Assembly (NCBI GenBank): GCA_963753115.1
Contig: CAVWBB010000025.1
Location: 62,001-126,000 of the forward strand
DNA from: Bog-473 sp963753115
GTDB lineage: Bacteria > Actinomycetota > Acidimicrobiia > Acidimicrobiales > RAAP-2
Reading direction: 5' to 3'
Length of the DNA stretch: 64,000 nt
Below are positions 17,054 through 25,689 of the stretch, piece by piece. The position numbers and the translations under genes were made by a program. Below the pieces are notes generated by a model. It did not search any database and was not told the origin of the DNA. It worked only from the letters and a program-made list of their open reading frames with translations. The first letter of the stretch is position 1; every line of letters starts with the position of its first letter.

Positions 17054-18040
17054 TCAGTTGCCCTTTGCCGTCGACGCGCCGTAGGTCTCCACCTTGGAGT
17101 ACGGGTCGTTCTCGGGGTAGTAGCCGCCGTCCGCGCCGTTCGCGTCCGGCGTGTAGGTCAGGGCATAGGGCGGGAGGAGCTTGGTGTTCCTGCGCAAGCG
17201 GACCGCAGTGACCCTCGCCCACGACTGGAACTGCTGAGGGGTCACGACGGTGCCCGTGTTGTACATGGCACCGTGCCAGAGGCCACAGAGCTCGACGCAG
17301 CGGACGGTGAACGAGCCCAGCTGCTGCGTTGTCGTATACGCCACGTTGTTGTAGTCGGGGTTGGCGTCCGCCTTCACGCCGAGCTGGTAGGCCCAGAAGC
17401 TGTGGATCACGTCAAGCGAGGTCACGTTGAATTGAATGGTGGTGTTGTCGGGTACGACGAGCTGGTCGGTCTCGAAACCGCCGAAGGTCGGGTACCGGTA
17501 GGTGAACTTCCATTGCTGGCCGATGACCTGAATCGGCAAGATCGTCTTCGAGGTCGGCGTCCAGATCGGGCTCGACCCCTCGCCGCCGCCGGCGCCACCC
17601 GGCTGCACGAGCTCATAGGTGCCGAATCCGGCCAGGAACAGCACGACGACCGTGGTGACCAGGATCCAGCCCACCTGGATCCCGAGGTGCCCCCGTGCGT
17701 CCGGGCCGCCGACTGGCTCGGGTCCGCCCCGCGAGGAGCGCCACATGACGATGGCGTACACCATGTAGATCCAGATGCCGAGGAGCACGGGCAATGCGAT
17801 GACGAACAACACGTTGAAGTCGAACTGCGCCCCCTGTGCCGTGTCGGTCATCGTGCCGGGCGGGATGTGAGGCCCGGCCAGGAAGTAGTAGAGCGGGTCC
17901 AAAATGGCGGAGAGGACCACCCAGACGGCGAGCAGCCGCCACCAGTGGTGGGTCTGATCGGCGGGTCCCCGGTTGGGCCCTCCGGGCTGGTCTCCCGCGG
18001 GTGCCTCCCCTACTTCCGACGGCGCCGGCGCGTCGCTCAC
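17054..18040 (-). CDS. ctaC: Cytochrome c oxidase subunit II with complete CuA site
   Basis: 328 residues from a GTG at 18040 overlapping the stop of the cupredoxin gene. A Pro-rich N-terminus precedes three hydrophobic segments. The CuA domain follows, with WKFTYRYP, the ligand His in VIHSFW and CVELCGLWHGAM, which holds both Cys, the Glu, the second His and the Met. It accepts electrons from cytochrome c or a cupredoxin and passes them to subunit I. No heme-binding CXXCH is present, so it is not a caa3 fusion. The C-terminal tail (about 60 residues after the site) is longer than usual. Confidence 0.92.
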   Translation of the reverse strand: MSDAPAPSEVGEAPAGDQPGGPNRGPADQTHHWWRLLAVWVVLSAILDPLYYFLAGPHIPPGTMTDTAQGAQFDFNVLFVIALPVLLGIWIYMVYAIVMWRSSRGGPEPVGGPDARGHLGIQVGWILVTTVVVLFLAGFGTYELVQPGGAGGGEGSSPIWTPTSKTILPIQVIGQQWKFTYRYPTFGGFETDQLVVPDNTTIQFNVTSLDVIHSFWAYQLGVKADANPDYNNVAYTTTQQLGSFTVRCVELCGLWHGAMYNTGTVVTPQQFQSWARVTAVRLRRNTKLLPPYALTYTPDANGADGGYYPENDPYSKVETYGASTAKGN

Positions 18041-18708
18041 GCGGGGACGACCTGCATGAAGCCGCCCATGTAACCCAGCGTCGACATGGGCCCTCCGTTC
18101 CCGAAGAGATAGCCGCCCCCGCAGGGCACGAAGCACTGCCAGCGGTAGTTCCCGGGTCCGGGGCTGGTGAAGGAGAATTTGATCACCTGGTGCGGCGACT
18201 TGGTGGTGCACGGCGCAGCGGCACAGAGGTTGGCGTTGTCGTTGTCGCCGTACAGCGGCACGCTGATGCCCAGCGAAGGCATGGAGAAGGTGTGGGCCAC
18301 GCCATTGCCGACGTTGGAGTTGATGACTCGGAACGGCTTGCTGTTGAGGAGGGCCACGTTGCCGTAGGTGCCGGTGACCTGTCCCAGCTGCTGGTTGCGC
18401 AGCGGACTGCCTGAGTCGTACTGGACGATGGTGACGTTGACTCGGACGTGCTCGGGCACCTGGAAGTTCGTCGTGTGGACCCATTGCCCGTCGGGCGCCT
18501 TGACGAGGTAGGAGACCCAGCTCGCATGGCTGCCCGACCCGTAGGTGCCGACGGCCTGCAGGGTCACGTTGACCGACTGGCCGGGCGAGCTCGAGGTGTA
18601 GTCGACCGTCGGCGGGGTGCCGAGGAGGTTCACGATGAGGACGACGGCTGCCGCCGCTCCTACGACGAAGACGATGGCCGTGACGGTCACCTTCCACGCC
18701 ATGCCCAT
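18037..18708 (-). CDS. Membrane-anchored cupredoxin with CuA-like CxxxC, in the cox operon
   Basis: 223 residues from an ATG at 18708 with a GGGGGT ribosome site. One N-terminal helix (VTVTAIVFVVGAAAAVVLIV) anchors a beta-rich domain. A possible ligand His lies in VAHTFSMPSLG. A CxxxC (WQCFVPCGGG) aligns with the CuA loop of subunit II, but the His and Met that should follow are Tyr and Gly; candidate Met residues lie further on (GPM, GYM). An extra Cys pair (NLCAAAPC) is also present. It directly precedes and overlaps coxB. It could be an electron donor or a modified copper site; this is inference. Confidence 0.65.
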   Translation of the reverse strand: MGMAWKVTVTAIVFVVGAAAAVVLIVNLLGTPPTVDYTSSSPGQSVNVTLQAVGTYGSGSHASWVSYLVKAPDGQWVHTTNFQVPEHVRVNVTIVQYDSGSPLRNQQLGQVTGTYGNVALLNSKPFRVINSNVGNGVAHTFSMPSLGISVPLYGDNDNANLCAAAPCTTKSPHQVIKFSFTSPGPGNYRWQCFVPCGGGYLFGNGGPMSTLGYMGGFMQVVPA

Positions 18709-18821
18709 CGCTACCCCCGATCTCGTGGACGACCCTCGGTGCTTCCCGGCTGAACCTTGGCCCATCCTTGACGCAGCCTGTGCGCCGATGAAGCGGAGGT
18801 TACGTTTCCGTTTGGCACGCG

Positions 18822-19835
18822 TCAACTGTTTCCGACGAAGAAGTCCTCTCGGGCGCCGCAATGGGGAGTGCTATGGTGTTGCTGGCGACGATCAGCAGCG
18901 CGGTGCACCGCTCGGCACTCGAGGCACTGGAGGCAGCGAGGCGCGGCGCGGAAAGCCTCGAGTGAGGGTCCCGGGTCCCTGTGGAAAAACCGGTCGACCC
19001 CGAGCGAGAAGCCACCTTCGCTGTCGATTGCACGGCGGATGGTCACCGCCAACGCCGGGACGGCCCAGAAGTCACCACAGATCCAGAGGATGGCGGCTCC
19101 GATCTGCTGGTCGGCGAAGGGCGAGAGCGTGATCCCGGGCAGGTGGCCGTAGACCGGGTACCAGTTGCTGCTCGTGAAGAGCGACATGGACATGGCCAGG
19201 ACGAACATGACGACGTTGGTGGAGATGATGGCCCCGACCTGCCACAACGGGCTCGCCTTCATCCGGAAGGGCGCGGAGGGGATGATCTGCAGCCAGAAGA
19301 GCACACCGGTCACGAAGAAGCTGGCGTGCATCAACCAGATGTGGACCAGTTGGTTCTCCTGTGCGGCGTCGAGCAACGCCGGGACGTGCCAGAGCACCAT
19401 CACGACGTTGAAGGCGATAAGCGCAGTCCACGGGTTCGCTGCGAAGCGTCCCACCGCCCTCAAGGGGTGCGACAGCCGTCCGAGCAACACTGCCCGTAGG
19501 AGGCGTCGGCGTGGCCCGACGGGCAGACCGTGCAGCAGCGGCAGCCATGGTGCTCCGGCCACGATCAGGATCGGCGCGAAGAAGGCGATGAGGATGTGCT
19601 CGATCATGTGGACGAAGAAGTAGTCGTCGGCCCAGTAGTCGATGGGTGACATCACCGCGATCAGGAGCAGGGCCAGACCGCTGTAGAAGAACAGGGAGCG
19701 CAGTCGTCGGGCCCGAGCCCGTTCGGGGCGCGAACGACGGCGGAGATTGGCGAGGCCCGCCTCGTGGAGCGCCACGATGCCCGCCACGACGATCACGAAT
19801 GGGTCGAAGCTCCAATTGTCGACCAGATAGGTCAC
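18822..19835 (-). CDS. ctaG: CtaG-like cytochrome oxidase assembly factor (first copy)
   Basis: 337 residues from the ATG at 19835, with about seven helices. Motifs of caa3_CtaG: HMIEHILIAFFAPILIVAGAP, WTALIAFNVVMVLWHVPALLD, HIWLMHASFFVTGVLFW and ADQQIGAAILWICGDFW. The family is needed for copper insertion into caa3-type oxidases. It is the first gene of the operon that continues with the cupredoxin, coxB, coxA and coxC. The last 40 residues are Cys/His/Arg-rich and unlike the family, so the true C-terminus may be shorter or slightly frameshifted. Confidence 0.85.
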   Translation of the reverse strand: MTYLVDNWSFDPFVIVVAGIVALHEAGLANLRRRSRPERARARRLRSLFFYSGLALLLIAVMSPIDYWADDYFFVHMIEHILIAFFAPILIVAGAPWLPLLHGLPVGPRRRLLRAVLLGRLSHPLRAVGRFAANPWTALIAFNVVMVLWHVPALLDAAQENQLVHIWLMHASFFVTGVLFWLQIIPSAPFRMKASPLWQVGAIISTNVVMFVLAMSMSLFTSSNWYPVYGHLPGITLSPFADQQIGAAILWICGDFWAVPALAVTIRRAIDSEGGFSLGVDRFFHRDPGPSLEAFRAAPRCLQCLECRAVHRAADRRQQHHSTPHCGAREDFFVGNS

Positions 19836-19889
19836 CAGCCGCTCCGTGTGTCGCAGGGATACCGCTTGGTCACGGTACCCCGGCGACGC

Positions 19890-21075
19890 TCAACCCGACG
19901 AGCCGTAGGCCAACGGGATACGGCTTGACTGGATCCTGGCCCATGCCGTGCCCGCGGGAGTCAATGAGAAGACATCGAGCGACTCGCCAGCCACCGAGAA
20001 CGCATTGACAGCGGGTTGCCCGAAGGTGAGAGCGCCCCCGGGCAGAGCCAATGCGGTGGTCCGCGCGGGAAGGCGGGGCAGCCGATTCCAAATTCCCCCT
20101 GGCGCGATGTCGATGGCGTTCCGCATTCGGCCGGTACCGACGCCGAAGAGTACGGCCACGTCGCCGGCCGAGTTGACGGCGGTCGACCGCACCGACGAGC
20201 CGGAGCTGAGGGTCAGCGGCGCTGCCACCGTCCACGGCGCGCTGCCGCTGCGCCACAGGGCCACGAGGGATTGCCGACCACGCAGGCTCGCGACGGCGAG
20301 CACGATTGTGGTCGCTGCCGTCGACTGCACCCGGAGCACGGTGGTGGTGGCCTCCCGCAGTGAACCGCCCAACGTGACGCCACTGTCCTTCCAGGACGTG
20401 GACGTCCGCGTGAAGAGGCCGACATGACCACTGCGCCGGCAGCCCGTGGCGATCAGCGGCGCCCCACCTGGCATGAGCGTGGCACCGTCGAGCCCGTTCA
20501 CGCCGCAGCTGGGTGACAGCCGGCCCAGCGCGGCCGCCGTGACCAGGGGCGACCAGGAACTGAGTCCGACCGGCCCGGTCAGCGCGCGCCCCCCACCGAG
20601 CAGAGCGATTGCCCCGCCGGGGGCGGTCGAGGTGTATGCGAGGGCATCGGGGAGCCGGGGCCAGTGCCCCTGGGAGGAAGGCGGGAGACCACGAGGTCCC
20701 GTCCTGCGCACTCTGTGCGAGCGGCGAGAATCGCAAGAGGTCGCTGGGCACGACGCCGACCAAGGCGGCACCGGCGGAGGCTGACGCGATGAGGCCTCCA
20801 TTGTCAGCGACGCCTGGCGGTGTCACCAGTGACCAGTGCGAAGAACCTGGAGCAGCATGGAACAGCTCCCAGAAGGTGTTGCGGGGGTCAGTGAGGCGTC
20901 CCATGGGGAGCGTGACCCACGAATCGCTCGAGGTCGAAACTGCGCTCACCATCGATGTGGTGGTCGCGGCCTCCGCAGTCGCCGGGGCGAGAATGCATCC
21001 GAGCAGCGTGCTCAGGATTGCGAGCGCCGCAACAACTCGGGATCGGACCCGTACGACCCGATCTCGTGACCTCAC
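19890..21075 (-). CDS. Secreted protein of unknown function, one apparent frameshift
   Basis: Starts with GTG at 21075, overlapping the stop of the second Sco gene. It has a signal peptide (VVAALAILSTLLGCILAPATAEAA). The mature part is about 360 residues, Ser/Thr/Gly/Ala-rich, with repeated short strands such as GGALTFGQPAVNAFSVAG and SSWSPLVTAAALGR. This pattern could be a beta-propeller. Near 20655-20660 one C in a run of four appears extra: removing it joins SPAFLPGALA to RLPDALAYTSTAPGG. No catalytic motif is recognised. Third gene of its operon. Confidence 0.55.
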
Positions 21076-21689
21076 GAACCGACGACTTGATTGATCCGGC
21101 TCAGGAGGAGAGAGGAGAACGAGGACGCGAAGGTCTGTGTCGGACCCGGGTCGTCGATGAGGGCGTCGCGCTCGCGGCCATGGCCGTCAATGATGAAGGC
21201 GAGGTCGCTGTGGGCGATCATCGCCCCGGCACCAACCGTGCTGACAAGGACCCCGTAGGAGTTCCAGACCCGTTGGAGCTGGCTGAGCGAACCCGTGAGG
21301 AAGTACCAATTCGGCAAGCGGTTCATCGATTCCTGGCTGTCGAACGCCTTGGTGAAGGAGATGGACCGGTAGATCGGGTTGGCCACGATTGCGATGAAGT
21401 CGACATTGCGCCCGGCGGGGCCCAACTGCAGGTCCGTCTGGCGGAACTCCTGGGCGATCAGCGGGCAGTCCGAGGTGCAGACCGGATCGAGGAAGGTGAG
21501 GGCGACCGTATGGCCTCGGAGGCTGGCCAAACTGACGCTCTGGCCGTGCTGGTCGGTGAGGGAGAACTGCGGTGCTGGCAACTCCAGCGAGTTCGGGCTG
21601 CCATTGAGTGCCTCGGACAGGATGGGATCGGCGTTGCCGTTGACCGCAGCGGTCGCCATCGGGGCCGCTCCGACCAGGACGATGGCCAA
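21072..21689 (-). CDS. Second Sco1/SenC-like protein
   Basis: The Sco domain is clear: FSLTDQHGQSVSLASLRG, the copper CxxxC (DPVCTSDCP), VANPIY and the conserved His in IAHSDLAFIIDG. A hydrophobic export segment (AIVLVGAAPMATAA) precedes it. No good ATG or GTG lies before that segment; a TTG at 21689 is the only plausible start, so the N-terminus is uncertain. Its likely role is copper or thiol handling outside the membrane for the oxidase encoded just upstream in the window. It is coupled to a membrane protein gene upstream and a secreted protein gene downstream. Confidence 0.7.
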   Translation of the reverse strand: MAIVLVGAAPMATAAVNGNADPILSEALNGSPNSLELPAPQFSLTDQHGQSVSLASLRGHTVALTFLDPVCTSDCPLIAQEFRQTDLQLGPAGRNVDFIAIVANPIYRSISFTKAFDSQESMNRLPNWYFLTGSLSQLQRVWNSYGVLVSTVGAGAMIAHSDLAFIIDGHGRERDALIDDPGPTQTFASSFSSLLLSRINQVVGS

Positions 21690-21697
21690 CGCGGCGA

Positions 21698-22919
21698 CTA
21701 GCCGCCGCCGATCGAACGGTGTAGGACAACGAGGCCCGTTCCCACCACGCCGTTGCTTCCGTCGTTGACGGCCCCTTCCTCGCCCGACACTGGAGCCACG
21801 GCGGCAGCATCGGGGATCGTGGCAACCGGAACTCGCACCATGGCCACGTAGCCAGCGACGAAAATGAGGGCCATCGGGCAGCATGGAATTGGGATCGGTA
21901 CCCAACCCACCAAAGAACCCCAGATCTTCCACGAGGACCCAGTCGGCGAGGCAGAGCGGCACCAGAGCGATCAGGCCCACGAAGCTGAGCCGGGGACGCC
22001 CGCTGAGCAGCAGGCCGCCGATGGTGGCGAGGGCGAGGACGGCGACGAGGTTGACCGCCCACCCGTGCGCGGCGACAACGTTCCCGAACGACGAGACCCA
22101 CGAGGAGAAAAGGCCCGGCTGGGGCGTTTGAGCCATGGCACGGACCATCCCGGTCAGCGTCCCCCCGTGGCCCTGCCAGAACCCTCTTCCCGGCCACGCC
22201 TGCAACACGGCCATTCCGATCAGGAAGACCCCGCCCAGCGCGAGCACGATGCGGCCAAGGCGTGCGGTGGCATAGGCCCGTTCGGGCAGGGCGATGAGGA
22301 TGCCCGCGGCGCAATAGAAGAGGGCGGCACCCGGCAACCCGAAGAGCCAGGTCGCCCCGGTGGAGAAGATGCCGCCGAAGGCCTCGCCGAAGGACCAGAC
22401 CAGGAGGCCCCATCCGACCGACACCAATCCGCCGAGCCGAGACCACCGGCCACGTGGGGCCACCAGGAGCCACAGGCCGATCCCGACCTGGATCCACACG
22501 GTGGCCGAAGCCGCTTGGATCGGGTGGTTGGACCAGATCGTCGCGCCGGTGTTCACGAGGTGCTGCACCCAGCCCGGGGAGCTGCTGGCCGACGGCTGGA
22601 TCACTCCCGATGGGAGTCCGAGCGGCATGGAGGATTGAATCTGCAACAGCCCGTCGAAGATCCAGAGTGCACCGAAGCCGATTCGGAGGATCCGCCGGGC
22701 CTCCGGCTCGGGCACGGGGTTGGCCTCACCGGACGAGGGAAACGAGGCCATCCCGTGAGCCTTCAGCCTTCGGTACTGGACGGTTCGGAAGACGTTGAAG
22801 CCAATGGCGCAGAGTGCGCCAAGCACGAAGATGGCGATGAACTGATGGAAGAGCGCGGCGTGGAAGCTTGAGACGATCAGGCTGTTGCCCGTCTGGACCG
22901 AACGTCCCATGCCTGGCAT
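21698..22919 (-). CDS. Polytopic membrane protein, DoxX-like in parts, one apparent frameshift
   Basis: About 406 residues when one C of a CCC run at about 21873 is removed, which joins DPNSMLP to MALIFVAGYVAMVRV. At least eight helices are seen. The segment ILRIGFGALWIFDGLLQIQ resembles DoxX/MauE-type membrane proteins, and further helices follow (VWIQVGIGLWLLVAPRG, RIVLALGGVFLIGMAVLQ). Function is unknown. It is translated just ahead of the second Sco gene, suggesting a shared role in redox or copper biology. Confidence 0.55.
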
Positions 22920-23230
22920 CGGCTAGCTACGTCCTTCGAGCGTTCGTCGGGCCGATGATCGGTGCACGCACGGGGAGACTACAGCCGCCTCTCGGCGCGC
23001 CGATTTCGCCCCTACGTGGAACGCAGTCCCGCAGGGCTTTCCCCGTGCCCTCCACCGTGACCCTCGATCGATGGGGACCCCGCAGATGGCAGCAGGTAGC
23101 GCGCTCGGTGGAACCGTCCCCGAGCCAGAGGGGCTCCTCCCGCTCCATCCGCCTGCAGTGACTGTTCCGACAGCACCCCAGTACGGGCGGGTCCGTTCCA
23201 GCTAACCGGGACAGCGCGATATGGCGACGA
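22920..23230. other. Intergenic region, no gene seen
   Basis: 311 bp between two minus-strand membrane protein genes. Reading frames here are short and lack codon or motif support. It should hold the promoter of the 22919 operon; no clear operator or hairpin is visible. Confidence 0.6.
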
Positions 23231-23629
23231 TCACCCTGGCCCTTCCGGCCCTGAGCTATCAGCGAGTGGGATGAGATACGCGAAGAAGGCGAGGAGCGCA
23301 CCGGCGAACATCACCCCTGCGCCCGTGAGCCGCCACGAGTGCCACACGGTGAGCACCCCACCGCCGGCGCCAAGCATGAGCCCGACCACGCCGATGTGTG
23401 CGCCCAGACGCACGAGCCTTGATCGATCGCGCGCCCTCGTGAAGATGGTGAGCGCACCGATACCGAGTAGACCCCCGAGAAGAGCGTGGGCGACGTACAC
23501 GGCCTTGCTCTGCGGAGGTAACCACTGGTCAGGTCGTCCCATCGGCACCAGCACCAAGCAGGCCACACCCAGCGCGAATTCGACGCCGATGCCGATCATC
23601 ATGACGAACCAGACCCAGCGTGCGACCAT
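23231..23629 (-). CDS. Small four-helix membrane protein
   Basis: 132 residues. Four hydrophobic helices are visible: WVWFVMMIGIGVEFALGVACLVLVP, YVAHALLGGLLGIGALTIF, LGAHIGVVGLMLGAGGGVLTV and GVMFAGALLAFFAYLIPL. Conserved-looking charged loops lie between them. It is monocistronic. I do not recognise the family with confidence; it may relate to small DUF membrane proteins next to respiratory genes. Confidence 0.65.
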   Translation of the reverse strand: MVARWVWFVMMIGIGVEFALGVACLVLVPMGRPDQWLPPQSKAVYVAHALLGGLLGIGALTIFTRARDRSRLVRLGAHIGVVGLMLGAGGGVLTVWHSWRLTGAGVMFAGALLAFFAYLIPLADSSGPEGPG

Positions 23630-23836
23630 GCACCTTCTCTAGTTCACGGTAAAGCCGGGTGGGGAGTACCCCCTCTCCGTCGACAGAGTGGCGTCGCGTC
23701 GACATGTCTTGGGTGTTGGCGTGCAAGTGGAGCTTCGGACTGCTCGCCAGGGACGTCCACGGGTCGACCGGCGTGACGCTCGCTCTCGATCCCATCCCGC
23801 CTCCCACGCCGCGTCATGCGCCAAGGGCAGAAGCGC

Positions 23837-24004
23837 CTAGGACACGTGGGCGTTGTTTGCGTGCGCATGGAAGCGACTCCTGCTGGGCGGGGTCGCTTCG
23901 GCCATGCGGCGACGATGGTCGGCGTGGGACATGAAGATGAGGGGCAGGACGACGAGCGCAACTGCCAGAACCATGAGGGGAACGCTGATCATGAAGAGTG
24001 TCAT
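23837..24004 (-). CDS. 55-residue single-helix membrane protein
   Basis: A short frame from an ATG at 24004 to a TAG at 23837. It encodes a hydrophobic helix (MISVPLMVLAVALVVLPLIF) and then a charged, His/Arg-rich tail (SHADHRRRMAEA, RFHAHANNAHVS). The clear membrane-then-basic pattern makes it likely to be real. No strong ribosome site is visible. Function unknown. Confidence 0.45.
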   Translation of the reverse strand: MTLFMISVPLMVLAVALVVLPLIFMSHADHRRRMAEATPPSRSRFHAHANNAHVS

Positions 24005-24404
24005 TGATTTCGTAGGAACGGTACGGGTTGGTTCCTTCTCCTGGCGTCACTGTGGCGAACGGACGTCCATCGGAGGTCAGAGGACCTTAGGCAGTCGCTG
24101 AGGATCGCTTTACGGATCTGATGAACAGTTCGGATCCCGCAGGCCGTTCCTGTGGAGTCTGTGGATCCTGTGACTGGGATGAGAGCGAGTGGCGCTGTCC
24201 GCCGCCCTACTGGCGTTTGGCTCAGCTCGAACGACGCCTTCTTCTGTGCTTTCTTCTGCAGTGCGGCTGTTCCCGGCGGTGACCCGGCTCGTCCCCCGCT
24301 CGGATCGAAGGTTGGGCATTCGTAACGGGAGCACGCCAGAGAGCTCTAGGGGCGCCATTCCGAAGGTGGCAAGTGGAGTCAGAGCGGAAATCAACCACGT
24401 CGTC
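24005..24404. other. Intergenic region, nothing recognised
   Basis: 400 bp between the 55-residue membrane protein and the end of the MarR gene. Frames present are Arg/Ser-rich shadows without motifs. No RNA gene or repeat is recognised. Confidence 0.5.
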
Positions 24405-24911
24405 TCACTGCACCCAGTCTGACGCCGTCGCGCGCGCTGCAACGAGCCCCCGGATCGACCACTCATCGACTTCGAGATCGCCGGCAGCCTCAATGAATGC
24501 AGGGAGCGCCTCGGCAAGCTTGAGCTGCGTCGGTGACGGGAGCCGCAAAAGAATCGATTGAAGAAGCTCGCCGCGCCGATTGGAAATCGTTTCGAGCTGC
24601 TCGTAACCCCTTGCCGACACGACGAGAAAAATTGATCGCCGATCCGAGCCACGGCGTCGTCGCGAGATCATTCCCTTTTGGACGAGGCGATCGCACAGGG
24701 CTGTCGTCGTCGATGGCGTAACCCCCAGCGATCGTGCCAGATCTGCGGGTCGTTGCCCCTCTCGCGAGGCGAGCAGGGCAAGTGCTCGATACTGCTGGAG
24801 AGACAGCTCCTCTTCGTCACCGACAAGCGAGTTGGCGGCGATCGCCACGAAGATGCGACTCGCTCTGACCAGGTCATTGACTATCTGCTCAGCCTGGAGC
24901 TCTTGGAGCAC
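24405..24911 (-). CDS. MarR-family transcriptional regulator
   Basis: 168 residues. The winged helix is complete: LSLQQYRALALLASRE, RPADLARSLGVTPSTTTALCDRLVQKGMISRRR and DRRSIFLVVSARGYEQLE, followed by the dimer helices. MarR proteins usually repress a neighbouring gene and respond to small ligands or oxidation. It is divergent from a collagen-like protein. A perfect 8-bp-arm inverted repeat lies between the two, so that gene and marR itself are the likely targets. Confidence 0.9.
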   Translation of the reverse strand: MLQELQAEQIVNDLVRASRIFVAIAANSLVGDEEELSLQQYRALALLASREGQRPADLARSLGVTPSTTTALCDRLVQKGMISRRRRGSDRRSIFLVVSARGYEQLETISNRRGELLQSILLRLPSPTQLKLAEALPAFIEAAGDLEVDEWSIRGLVAARATASDWVQ

Positions 24912-24977
24912 TTTGGGCCTTTCGACGAGAGGTCTGTGGTCGGTCCAACGAACATACTAGTAGACGAAAGGTTGCAT

Positions 24978-24996
24978 TAATCGAACTATTCGATTA
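24978..24996. promoter_or_regulatory. Perfect inverted repeat, candidate MarR operator
   Basis: TAATCGAA-CTA-TTCGATTA: 8-bp perfect arms and a 3-bp spacer, in an AT-rich stretch between marR (start 24911) and the collagen-like gene (start 25058). A smaller palindrome, TACTAGTA, lies at 24955-24962. Confidence 0.65.
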
Positions 24997-25057
24997 GTCT
25001 AAAGAAATAGTGGGGCTTCGTTCGAGGCCCGTGAGTACGACAAGGAGGACGTTCGTC

Positions 25058-25663
25058 ATGTCGAACCTTTCAACAATCGAGACGCTCAAGGGGCCGGCGG
25101 CGCCACAAGCGCCGCAAAGGCAAAAGGACGACAAGGGCCCCAGGTGGGTCGCCCCGGTTCTCGTTGCTGCTCTCGTCGTCGGCTTGGCCGGCTTGGGTGT
25201 CGGTGCCTACGCGGTGGCGACGACGCCGGCCAAAACATCCGGTCCTCAAGGTCCCGTGGGCCTCACTGGGGCGACCGGACCACAGGGTCCACAGGGGGTG
25301 CCCGGAGCCAAAGGGGCGGCTGGGCCTGCCGGGCCGGCCGGAGCACTCGCTTCTACAACGGTCGTCTCCAGCACTGCCCTCAAATCGGCTCCGAACCCTG
25401 CGGTCGGCACCGTCCTGGTGGCCAAGACGGCATGTCCAACGGGAAAGATCCTCTTGAGCGGAGGCGCCCAGGTTTCGGCTCCTGGCGCCCAGGCTGACCG
25501 AAACGTGGAGTTGCGCTCCTCCTTTCCCGTGGACGCAACCAGGTGGCAGACGGTTTCCATCGTCACCGGTTCGCTCGGAGCCGGGGTTTCCATGACAATG
25601 AAGCCCTACGTCGTCTGTGGAGTAGCCACTCCGAAGGCTTCTTCCACCACACCAACCACATAG
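25058..25663 (+). CDS. Membrane-anchored collagen-like protein
   Basis: 201 residues from an ATG at 25058 with a clear AAGGAGG site. A Pro/Gln/Lys-rich cytosolic start precedes one helix (VAPVLVAALVVGLAGLGVGAYAV). Then come about 11 Gly-X-Y triplets (GPQGPVGLTGATGPQGPQ and onward to about residue 101), followed by a Cys-containing beta-type domain (KTACPTGKILLSGGAQV to YVVCGVA) and a Thr-rich tail. Bacterial collagen-like repeats form surface stalks. It is divergent from the MarR gene, which probably controls it. Confidence 0.75.
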   Translation: MSNLSTIETLKGPAAPQAPQRQKDDKGPRWVAPVLVAALVVGLAGLGVGAYAVATTPAKTSGPQGPVGLTGATGPQGPQGVPGAKGAAGPAGPAGALASTTVVSSTALKSAPNPAVGTVLVAKTACPTGKILLSGGAQVSAPGAQADRNVELRSSFPVDATRWQTVSIVTGSLGAGVSMTMKPYVVCGVATPKASSTTPTT

Positions 25664-25689
25664 AAACGCTGATCCGGGCGTGACGGAGT

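Noticed and set aside
21072..22919. 615-residue fusion of a membrane protein and a Sco domain
   Set aside because: The membrane protein ends properly in another frame at 21698 and the joining stretch is Arg/Gly-rich nonsense.
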